Assembly: GCA_039198765.1 (NCBI GenBank)
Contig: JBCCTF010000092.1
Coordinates: forward strand, 1-15,509
Length of the DNA stretch: 15,509 nucleotides
Direction of reading: 5' to 3'
Source: Parvularcula sp039198765
GTDB taxonomy: Bacteria; Pseudomonadota; Alphaproteobacteria; Caulobacterales; Parvularculaceae
The translations under genes and the position numbers were made by a program. Shown here piece by piece: positions 7,077 through 13,498 of this stretch (positions within the stretch are counted from its first letter, which is position 1; each line of letters begins with the position of its first letter). The notes under the pieces were generated by a model. The model worked only from the letters and a program-made list of their open reading frames with translations. It did no database searches and had not been told where the DNA came from.

Positions 7077-7217
7077 CCTGACGTTATAATATTCGAAAGG
7101 TTCGGGCAACGCGGACAACAGATGTTTCTTTGCAGAGCGCTTCGCGCGGGGCGTGCACAGCTCAATGCGGCGCGAGGCGGGCTAGCCCCCTGGAGCCGAC
7201 GCCTCTATGCCCACCCT

Positions 7218-9080
7218 ATGGATCAGAACGAGAGCCCCAACGAACGGTTCAAACGCGTCCTCGCCCAGGCCACCCGCGCCCTTTCGGCGGAGCCTGAGGC
7301 CGAGGTGAAATTCGGCGGAGACCGCCCCATGGTAGACGGAACGGAAGCCCGCCTGCCCTTGCCGCCGCGCCGCCTTGATAAGAACAAGGTCGCCATCAGC
7401 CGCGGTCATGCCGATGCCGCGGCGCTCCGTCTCGCCCACCATGACGAGGCCCTGCACCGCAGCTTGCAGCCCGAAAACCCCGAGGGCCGGGCTCTTTTCC
7501 AGGCTCTTGAGGACATGCGCTGCGAAGCTCTCGGCGCCAACGCGCTTGATGGCGTGGGCCGCAACCTGACGGCCGCGCTTGAGCGGAAGCTCGATGAGAA
7601 GGGCTATCGCCGGATGGAAGATCGGCAGGACGTGCCGGTCCAGGATATCATCGAGCTTCTCGCGCGCGAACGGATGACGGGCATCAAGACGCCGAAGTCA
7701 GCAACGAAACTCGTCGACTTATGGCGCGAGGAAATCGAGAACACCGCTGGCAAGGCGCTCGATGCGCTGTCCGAACGGGGTAGCCATCTTGATCAGGCGA
7801 CCTTCTCCGCGCTCACCCGGGATCTGATCGAAGCGCTCGACCTCGGCGACAAGAAGGGTGACCAGGACCACAACGAGGACAAAGAGGACACGCCCCCGGA
7901 CGAAGGGGAGACCCCTGAAGAGCAGGCCGACGCGCCCGAGGAAAATGAGAGCCCCGAGGGCGAACAAGGGGCTGAGGATGACGTCCCCGATTTCGGCGAA
8001 GCCAACGAAGGCGAAGCGGACATCAGCGACGATCCGCAATCGATCGACGAAGGCGACCCGCGTGACGACCTAGGCGATGATGCCCCGATCCTTCGCCGCG
8101 AGACCCTGGGCGATAGCGGCGAGAATTACCGTCCGTACACCACGGAGTTTGACCAACTCGCCCATGCTGAAGAACTGTGTGAACCTGATGAGCTGTCGCG
8201 GCTGCGCAAACAGCTCGATGGACAACTTGAAAGTCTGCATGCGGTGGTTTCCCGCCTTGCGAACAAGCTGCATCGCAGGCTGCTCGCCCAGCAGAACCGC
8301 GCTTGGCAATTTGACCTTGATGAGGGCGTGCTCGACGCGTCTCGACTGACGCGGATCGTGATCGACCCCTTCCAGCCCCTCTCCTTCAAGCAGGAGAAAG
8401 ATCAGGAGTTCCGCGATACGACGGTGACGCTGCTCCTCGACAATTCGGGATCGATGCGTGGGCGTCCTATCACCGTGGCGGCGATCTGCGCAGACATCCT
8501 TGCACGGACGTTAGAACGGTGCGGCGTGAAGGTCGAGATCCTCGGCTTCACCACCATGGCGTGGAAAGGCGGCAAGTCTCGCGAGCAGTGGGTCAAAGAC
8601 GGTCGGCCCAAGCATCCTGGCCGCCTGAACGATCTACGCCACATCGTCTACAAGGCAGCAGGCGCACCCTATCGGCGGAGCCGCGACAGCCTCGGATTGA
8701 TGCTCAAAGAAGGCCTCCTCAAAGAGAACATCGACGGCGAGGCCCTTCTCTGGGCGCACGAACGACTGGTCGCACGACCCGAGGCGCGGCGTATCCTGAT
8801 GGTCATCTCTGACGGCGCTCCAGTCGATGATACGACATCGTCCGCCAACGGAGGAAACTACCTCGAACGCCACTTGCGCGAGGTGATCGCGAAGATTGAG
8901 GGTCAATCACCGGTCGAGCTGCTGGCCATCGGCATCGGCCACGACGTCACGCGATTCTACCGCCGGGCGATCACGATATCCGACGTCGACCAACTCGGCG
9001 GTGCGATGATGGAGCAGCTGGCGGCGCTTTTCGAGGATGAAAGCATGGGACGACCTGTGCGCGCGAGACGGCGGGCATGA
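7218..9080 (+). CDS. cobT: Cobaltochelatase subunit CobT
   Basis: The 620-residue protein is the CobT subunit of aerobic cobaltochelatase CobN-CobS-CobT. With the AAA+ CobS it drives ATP-dependent cobalt insertion into hydrogenobyrinate diamide by CobN. The N-terminal region (about 5-200) has the CobT-family pattern, including the segment FKRVLAQATRALSAEPE and a GTEARLPLPPRRL motif. Residues about 208-290 form a very acidic, low-complexity Asp/Glu linker typical of CobT. The C-terminal von Willebrand A domain carries the MIDAS DxSxS at D408-N-S-G-S412, and ISDGAPVDD follows later. I chose the ATG at 7218 by family alignment; the frame is open further upstream but is not CobT-like. The Shine-Dalgarno sequence is weak. 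cobS, often directly upstream in relatives, is not in this window. The stop overlaps the next gene (ATGA). Confidence 0.94.
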   Translation: MDQNESPNERFKRVLAQATRALSAEPEAEVKFGGDRPMVDGTEARLPLPPRRLDKNKVAISRGHADAAALRLAHHDEALHRSLQPENPEGRALFQALEDMRCEALGANALDGVGRNLTAALERKLDEKGYRRMEDRQDVPVQDIIELLARERMTGIKTPKSATKLVDLWREEIENTAGKALDALSERGSHLDQATFSALTRDLIEALDLGDKKGDQDHNEDKEDTPPDEGETPEEQADAPEENESPEGEQGAEDDVPDFGEANEGEADISDDPQSIDEGDPRDDLGDDAPILRRETLGDSGENYRPYTTEFDQLAHAEELCEPDELSRLRKQLDGQLESLHAVVSRLANKLHRRLLAQQNRAWQFDLDEGVLDASRLTRIVIDPFQPLSFKQEKDQEFRDTTVTLLLDNSGSMRGRPITVAAICADILARTLERCGVKVEILGFTTMAWKGGKSREQWVKDGRPKHPGRLNDLRHIVYKAAGAPYRRSRDSLGLMLKEGLLKENIDGEALLWAHERLVARPEARRILMVISDGAPVDDTTSSANGGNYLERHLREVIAKIEGQSPVELLAIGIGHDVTRFYRRAITISDVDQLGGAMMEQLAALFEDESMGRPVRARRRA

Positions 9081-10030
9081 TCGGCACACTCCTGCTCTCA
9101 GCGGCGCTCCTCGCCCGCCCGATGGCCATCACGCTGGAGCCGTTCAGCGGCCTTGATGGCGGGATGGAGGTGGGCTGCATGACCATGACATCAGGCCATG
9201 CGCTCCGCGGGCCGTCAGGCTTTGGCGGATATTCAGGCGTATCTTTCGACGACGCTTCACAAACCATCTTTATGCTGAGCGACGCCGGGCACATCGTCCA
9301 AGCCTCTCTCAAGTTGCAGAAAAATGGTGCCCTGGAGTCTCTGACAGATGCTTCAGCCTATAAAATGCGCCGTGCCGACCGGACAGAGATCAAAGGCAAC
9401 GATACCGAGGCCTTCGCGCGCTATGGCAACGGTTGGCTGATCAGCCGCGAACGCGCGCATGACCTCGTTTACGTGACTGAGGCGAATGGTCAGTACAATC
9501 AGGGCGAAGCAATCGCCGAACTGTCCGCACTTGAGCCTTTCACCAGAAATGGCAGCCTGGAGGCGCTCACCTCTCTCGGTGACGGACGATACCTCCTGAT
9601 TGCGGAGGACACGGACGAGCAGAACCAGGCTAAGGTGATGATGTGGCGGGAGAGCGGAGCAGAGCTCCACGCGCTCTACCAATCAGAACCCAACTTCAAC
9701 GTCACCGATATGCACGCTGACCTTGAAGGCGACCGCCTCTTCGTTCTGGAACGCGCGTTCAGCCGCAAGCTTGGCCCCCGTGCACGGATCAATGTGCTGA
9801 AGCTCAGCGATGTTCTGAATGCGGAGCCGGACACTGTCCTCAAACCGCAAAATCTCGGGCGGATGACGTTCTTCGAAGGTGCGGACAATATGGAGGGGAT
9901 AACCCTCGTGCGTGCCGAAGACGGCTCTGACGTTCTGCTGCTCGTGTCAGATGACAACTTCAATGCTATCCAACGCACAGTGCTCATGACACTGACAATT
10001 GGCGACAGCTGCCCGCTAGCGACCCCCTAG
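9077..10030 (+). CDS. Secreted esterase-like activity of phytase family protein
   Basis: This 317-residue exported protein has a signal peptide (about 1-17, MIGTLLLSAALLARPMA) and a beta-propeller-like body matching the family annotated as esterase-like activity of phytase. Typical blocks are GGYSGVSFD (about 50-58), a DTEAFA motif, SLEALTSL, a VTDMHADLEGDRLFVLER stretch, DNMEGITLV and the C-terminal LVSDDNFNAIQRTVL. Substrate and enzymatic activity are not established for this subgroup; a phosphoester or polyphosphate substrate is possible but unproven. The start codon overlaps the cobT stop (ATGA at 9077-9080), so translation is probably coupled. Why a periplasmic protein should be coupled to a cytoplasmic chelatase subunit is unclear. 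The 3' end overlaps the convergent membrane-protein gene by 15 bp. Confidence 0.88.
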   Translation: MIGTLLLSAALLARPMAITLEPFSGLDGGMEVGCMTMTSGHALRGPSGFGGYSGVSFDDASQTIFMLSDAGHIVQASLKLQKNGALESLTDASAYKMRRADRTEIKGNDTEAFARYGNGWLISRERAHDLVYVTEANGQYNQGEAIAELSALEPFTRNGSLEALTSLGDGRYLLIAEDTDEQNQAKVMMWRESGAELHALYQSEPNFNVTDMHADLEGDRLFVLERAFSRKLGPRARINVLKLSDVLNAEPDTVLKPQNLGRMTFFEGADNMEGITLVRAEDGSDVLLLVSDDNFNAIQRTVLMTLTIGDSCPLATP

Positions 10031-10759
10031 GCCAGTTTGCGGGGGGAAGAGCATCCGCAGCGGGCCGTAGAACAGCGCAAACGCACCGGCCATCGCGAAG
10101 CTGATCAACAGCTGTAGTGCCAGCCAAAGGGTCCATGGTGCACCGGTGCCTGCATAGGCGCTCGGGAAGTAAATCGCCGCCTGAACGGCAAAACCGATCG
10201 CTGCGCCGAAGAACGGACCCTTCCACCACGCACCGCCGCGCAAGAAGTGATAGACCCACGTCGCCGCCCACTGGCCAACCATCCAGGCTACCAACAGGGC
10301 GGCGATAAAGCGCCCTTCTGGGAAGTCACTGCCGCGCAATTCGGGCGCAAGCTCGACGATCAGCATAAGGAGGAGTGCGGCGGCAATGATCCAAGAGACG
10401 AGCACCACACGGCTCACCGTCTTCGCGCCCCAAACCCGGGCCATCAAAATGAAGCCCAGTGTGTTCAGCATGAAGAGGCCCTCACCCCGGCTCAAAAACG
10501 CCGAAGGCGCCATGCCGCCAGGACCGCGCAAAGAATCAAAGATCGAAAGAGGAAGGTCGAGGGTTACCGCAGCGATCATCTGAAGCGGAGCAACCAATGC
10601 TGCGAGGCCCGCGATCAAAGCCATTCGCTGACCAATCTCGCGCAGCAATTTAAGAGCACGCGCCCGTCCGGTCGCGGCGTGGTCATAGTAGCGCTCCACC
10701 ACTTCAGGCTGAGCGCTGCTCACATATACAGGATCTGCCACCATCACCGCATGTTCCAT
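10016..10759 (-). CDS. Six-helix inner-membrane protein, possibly VUT/YhhQ-like
   Basis: The 247-residue product has a polar N-terminal stretch of about 45 residues and then roughly six hydrophobic segments (about 46-68, 94-108, 117-136, 150-172, 182-204 and 210-231). The last three helices show the pattern GRFIAALLVAWMVGQWAATW, then YHFLRGG, a WWKGPFFGAAIGFAVQAAIY segment and a final helix. This loosely resembles the C-terminal half of the VUT family (YhhQ-type queuosine-precursor transporters). The match is only a pattern resemblance, so the function is uncertain and a plain integral membrane protein is the safe call. The start at 10759 has no strong Shine-Dalgarno sequence. A second ATG at 10744 is an alternative, with GGA upstream. 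The gene lies 53 bp downstream of rpmB on the same strand and may receive read-through. Confidence 0.72.
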   Translation of the reverse strand: MEHAVMVADPVYVSSAQPEVVERYYDHAATGRARALKLLREIGQRMALIAGLAALVAPLQMIAAVTLDLPLSIFDSLRGPGGMAPSAFLSRGEGLFMLNTLGFILMARVWGAKTVSRVVLVSWIIAAALLLMLIVELAPELRGSDFPEGRFIAALLVAWMVGQWAATWVYHFLRGGAWWKGPFFGAAIGFAVQAAIYFPSAYAGTGAPWTLWLALQLLISFAMAGAFALFYGPLRMLFPPQTGLGGR

Positions 10760-10805
10760 GCGAAAACCGTACCACGGATTCGCGCGGGAGGGGATGAGAT
10801 CGAAA

Positions 10806-10824
10806 GCGGCGCTTACGCAGCCGC
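10806..10824 (-). terminator. Weak hairpin overlapping the rpmB stop codon
   Basis: On the minus strand GCGGC-T-GC and GC-GCCGC pair as 7 bp with one bulged T around a GTAA loop that contains the rpmB stop codon. It is followed by only three T (10805-10803). It may attenuate transcription between rpmB and the downstream membrane-protein gene, but the short U tract makes it a poor intrinsic terminator. Confidence 0.3.
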
Positions 10825-11091
10825 AGCGATGTCTTTCTTCACCTTGCGGGCGCGATCAGACAGCTCGGTGTCTTTCGCTTTAGCAAGGAAAGCATCAAGG
10901 CCGCCCACATGGTCCACCGAGCGCAGCGCGTGCGCGGTGATGCGGAATTTGAAACTACGGCCGAGCTTTTCGCTCATCAGAGTGACATTGCACAGGTTCG
11001 GCAAGAACCGGCGCCGGGTCTTGTTTTGCGCGTGGGAAACGTTGTTCCCAGCCATCGGCCTTTTGCCGGTGAATTCGCAAACACGGGACAT
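10813..11091 (-). CDS. rpmB: 50S ribosomal protein L28
   Basis: This 92-residue basic protein of the large ribosomal subunit starts with the diagnostic MSRVCEFTGKRPMAGNNVSHA and continues with the KTRRRFLPNLCNV and KFRITAHALRSVDHVGGLDAFL blocks of bacterial L28. It has two isolated cysteines (C5 and C34) rather than paired CxxC motifs, so it is the zinc-independent form. The ATG at 11091 is supported by a GAGG 7 bases upstream and a candidate promoter further up. It is monocistronic or followed by the membrane-protein gene; rpmG is not adjacent here. Confidence 0.96.
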   Translation of the reverse strand: MSRVCEFTGKRPMAGNNVSHAQNKTRRRFLPNLCNVTLMSEKLGRSFKFRITAHALRSVDHVGGLDAFLAKAKDTELSDRARKVKKDIAAAA

Positions 11092-11131
11092 TGCGGAACC
11101 TCAAGAAGGATCAGTTGAAAACGAAGCGCGG

Positions 11132-11160
11132 CGGTTACCCGGGGCGACGGCCCTCGTCAA
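11132..11160 (-). promoter_or_regulatory. Candidate rpmB promoter
   Basis: On the minus strand, TTGACG (11160-11155) is followed after 17 bases by TAACCG (11137-11132). Alphaproteobacterial housekeeping promoters often have a good TTGAC -35 and a degenerate -10, so this is plausible. Transcription would start near 11125, about 34 nt before the ATG. A second TTGACG lies 27 bases further upstream (11187-11182). Confidence 0.5.
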
Positions 11161-11265
11161 GGGTTACAAAACGCTGCGTAGCGTCAATCGGGTCTTTGCT
11201 CTTTAGTCGTTAAAGAAGTAGCGATCCTCCCGGTGGGGGACAGTCACGTTGGAGAGACCGAGCCG

Positions 11266-12198
11266 ATGACGCTTCGCACGGCGATGCCTGCTGTTCTTTT
11301 GTCCGCGTTTGGCGCAATGGCGCTGGCGCAGGACCAAGGGCCCTATCCCGATCCGGGAACACCGGCGTGGCGCGACTTGTTCGCTGTCGACCCGCAGCCA
11401 GAGCCCCTGGGCAACTCCCCTTTCGAGATCGCTGAGGGGATACGTTACGAGACCACCATGAAGGGCGAGCTGGCCGGGTTCGATATTGGCCGGGTCTTCC
11501 TCAATGTGATGGTCGCCGAGGCGGGCTACACCATCAACTACCAGATGGAGCAGCGCGGCGTGGCGCGGTGGTTCTCCGACGCGGAGGCAACGTCCAACGC
11601 TTCGGGCCTGTTCGATGAGGACGCGTCGATTAAGGCGCACTACTATTTCAACCACGACTATGACGGCGATGACGATCAGCAGCGTACGGAGCTGTTCCGC
11701 GACACGGGCGAGACCCGGTTCCGGATGTGGTCCCTGCCCGAGGCGCGGTTCCGCCAGCCTGTCTCCGAAGAGGAGGCGCTGAACGCCGTTGATCCCCTCG
11801 CAGCGCTGGTTGCCCTCGCCTTCACGCCCGTCCCGCAAGGTCAGGAGCCCTGCGATCGCACGGTCCCCGTCCTCGACGGCAAACGGCGGTTTGATCTGGT
11901 GATGAAACCCGATGGCATCGAGAACGTGCGCCGCAACGGGCCGGGCCGGTTCCGCGGCGAGGCCTACAAGTGCAAACTCGAGCAGCACAAAATTGCGGGG
12001 TACAAAGAGAAAAACCGCGGAGATATCGAGGGCGATATCTGGGTCTACATGGTCGAGATCCCTGAGGAGCTTCAGACCGCGACCCTGAAGTACGTGCCCG
12101 TGAAGATGGTCGCGCGCCAGGGTCTCTTCGGTGCATCGCTGCAGGCAAAGAAACCCAAGCTTATCGCCCCTGACGGGACGGTCACGAAGCTTTACTAG
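11266..12198 (+). CDS. Periplasmic DUF3108 domain protein
   Basis: The 310-residue product has a signal peptide (MTLRTAMPAVLLSAFGAMALA, likely cut after A21). Its body carries the spaced signature of DUF3108: an opening Y-x(5)-G-x(4)-G strand pair (about 60-72), DPLAALVALAF at the centre, a lone cysteine then VLDGKRRFDLV, and a GEAYKCKLEQHKIAGYK segment near the C-terminus. The family is a set of exported beta-sheet proteins of unknown function, probably in the periplasm. I chose the ATG at 11266 because it begins a proper signal peptide and has GGAGAGACCGAG upstream. A GTG at 11233 would add an unlikely N-terminus. The gene is divergent from rpmB (174 bp between starts) and converges on the LytM gene with only 6 bp between stops. 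Confidence 0.85.
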   Translation: MTLRTAMPAVLLSAFGAMALAQDQGPYPDPGTPAWRDLFAVDPQPEPLGNSPFEIAEGIRYETTMKGELAGFDIGRVFLNVMVAEAGYTINYQMEQRGVARWFSDAEATSNASGLFDEDASIKAHYYFNHDYDGDDDQQRTELFRDTGETRFRMWSLPEARFRQPVSEEEALNAVDPLAALVALAFTPVPQGQEPCDRTVPVLDGKRRFDLVMKPDGIENVRRNGPGRFRGEAYKCKLEQHKIAGYKEKNRGDIEGDIWVYMVEIPEELQTATLKYVPVKMVARQGLFGASLQAKKPKLIAPDGTVTKLY

Positions 12199-12204
12199 GC
12201 AGCT

Positions 12205-13365
12205 TTAGCGTAGGCCAGCTGCGGTGAGCGTCTGCCCGCCATAGCCAGCGTTCATCGCGATCAGCGGATCAAGCGGCTGCAGGTCCTTGCGGAGCTGGAA
12301 GTGCAGTTGCGGCTGATCCACCGCACCGGAACGACCAACCTTGGCGATGACTTGCCCCTGACGGACCACGTCACCCTTCCGTACAAGGATCGCATCAGTA
12401 TGGGCATAAGCCGAGACCCAGCCATCCGTGTGCTTCACAAGCAGAAGGTTGCCGTAACCATCGAGCTCGCTTCCGCGATAGACGACTTCGCCATCCGCCG
12501 CTGAACGGACCGGCGCGCCGATCGGTGCGGCGATGTTGATGCCATCAATCCGTACACCATCGACCGTATCGCCGAATTTCACGAGCACGGGACCACGGAC
12601 CGGCCAAGCAAATGGGCTCCGCCGATCAAGCTCAGGCAGCGAACGCTGGGCCATGGTTTCTTCGACCATTTTCCGGCTCAACGCGCTCGGATCAGGCGAG
12701 CGACTCGGCTGCGTCTCAGCGATCATCACGGTGGGATCCGTACGCTGACCAATGCCAGGAATGACGAGCCGCTGATCGACGCTGATCGTGTAAGGCTTCG
12801 CCAAGCGGTTGGCCGCAGCGATCTCGCCCACGGACATCCCGAACCGGCGCGAAAGGCTATAAAGCGTGTCGCCAGGACGGACGATATAGACGCGGCTTTC
12901 CGTGTAGCTCGGCTCAGTGGAGACGGGATAGGGCTGTGCGCCTGCTTGGACTGGGTAGGGTTGCGCACCATTTTGAACACGGCGTGCACTGACGAGCTCA
13001 GGCATCGCGGCACGCGGTGCCTGCATCCCCAGCGGGATCACCACAACCTGACCAACTGTCAGCCGATAAGGCGTGGGGATCTTGTTCTTATCGATAATGG
13101 ACGCCGGCGGGACGTTATAAAGACGCCCTAGGGCGTACACGGTCTCGCCCGCGCGAATGACGTGCTCAACCTCGCTCACCGGGCTCGGCGCGTCCTCGCC
13201 GCGGTAGCTCAGGACCTGGGGTCCCTCACCGCCGGAAACCGGGTCGGTGCCGTAGCGAACAGGCGCCCCTTGCGCGTGCGCGACGTCCCATAGGACGGCG
13301 ATCGCAGCCGCAGAAACAAGGGCGAGGCTGGTGGCGGGAAGTAGGCTCTGGCGCAGTGTGGGCAT
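12205..13365 (-). CDS. LysM-LysM-LytM protein, probably a catalytically degenerate amidase activator (NlpD/DipM-like)
   Basis: The 386-residue exported protein has a signal peptide (1-31, cut after AHA), LysM domain 1 (about 67-111), LysM domain 2 (about 159-203) and a C-terminal M23/LytM domain (about 252-368). Two GAQPYPV repeats (133-139, 142-148) lie in the linker. LysM domains bind peptidoglycan. In active M23 enzymes zinc is held by HxxxD and HxH. Here the first motif reads I273-D-G-I-N277 and the HxH reads Q353-L-H355, so three ligand positions are replaced; H322 and H355 remain. This pattern is known from NlpD, EnvC and DipM, which activate amidases during cell separation rather than cut peptidoglycan. 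The ATG at 13365 has GGGAG 6 bases upstream. The open frame further upstream is antisense to rnr. Confidence 0.88.
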   Translation of the reverse strand: MPTLRQSLLPATSLALVSAAAIAVLWDVAHAQGAPVRYGTDPVSGGEGPQVLSYRGEDAPSPVSEVEHVIRAGETVYALGRLYNVPPASIIDKNKIPTPYRLTVGQVVVIPLGMQAPRAAMPELVSARRVQNGAQPYPVQAGAQPYPVSTEPSYTESRVYIVRPGDTLYSLSRRFGMSVGEIAAANRLAKPYTISVDQRLVIPGIGQRTDPTVMIAETQPSRSPDPSALSRKMVEETMAQRSLPELDRRSPFAWPVRGPVLVKFGDTVDGVRIDGINIAAPIGAPVRSAADGEVVYRGSELDGYGNLLLVKHTDGWVSAYAHTDAILVRKGDVVRQGQVIAKVGRSGAVDQPQLHFQLRKDLQPLDPLIAMNAGYGGQTLTAAGLR

Positions 13366-13406
13366 GGCGCGCTCCCGAAAAAGTAAACGATGCTCTAAGC
13401 GAGGAA

Positions 13407-13437
13407 TTGACCGTCTCACGTTTAACAAACGGCTAAT
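13407..13437 (+). promoter_or_regulatory. Candidate rnr promoter in the divergent intergenic region
   Basis: TTGACC (13407-13412) lies 18-19 bases before GGCTAA/GCTAAT (13431-13437). Transcription would start near 13445, leaving a leader of about 55 nt before the rnr ATG. The -10 is imperfect and the spacer slightly long. The region also contains CGTTT-AAC-AAACG (13419-13431), a short inverted repeat that could be an operator. Confidence 0.4.
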
Positions 13438-13498
13438 CGAGACCGCAGGTTGTCTCTTTTTCCAACACTTCGTGGCCAGATCGTGCCACAGCGAGACA

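Larger units (their letters stand above)
6747..7217. other. Stretch without protein genes between the secreted-protein gene and cobT
   Basis: This 471-base stretch lies between the plus-strand terminator and the cobT start. It holds the minus-strand terminator and the candidate ncRNA described separately, plus an exact TATAAT on the plus strand (7085-7090). TATAAT could be the -10 of cobT, with transcription starting near 7097 and a leader of about 120 nt, although the bases at the -35 position are a poor match. Short ORFs on both strands show no recognisable protein and no codon pattern, so I call none. I looked for a cobalamin riboswitch (B12 box GCCACTG-like core) before cobT and did not find one. 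Confidence 0.6.

Noticed and set aside
6975..7217. Upstream extension of cobT by 81 residues
   Set aside because: The extra residues have no CobT similarity and overlap the candidate promoter and RNA. The family N-terminus begins at 7218.
6783..7217. Cobalamin riboswitch or attenuator in front of cobT
   Set aside because: No B12-box-like core was found on the plus strand, and the terminator in the region points the wrong way to attenuate cobT.
11200..11216. Inverted repeat TCTTTA-GTCGT-TAAAGA before the DUF3108 gene
   Set aside because: It is short and AT-rich with no T tract or recognised operator match. It could be chance in an intergenic region.
12188..12215. Possible bidirectional terminator between the DUF3108 and LytM genes
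   Set aside because: AAGCT/AGCTT arms form only 5 bp around a 9-nt loop with no adequate T run in either direction.
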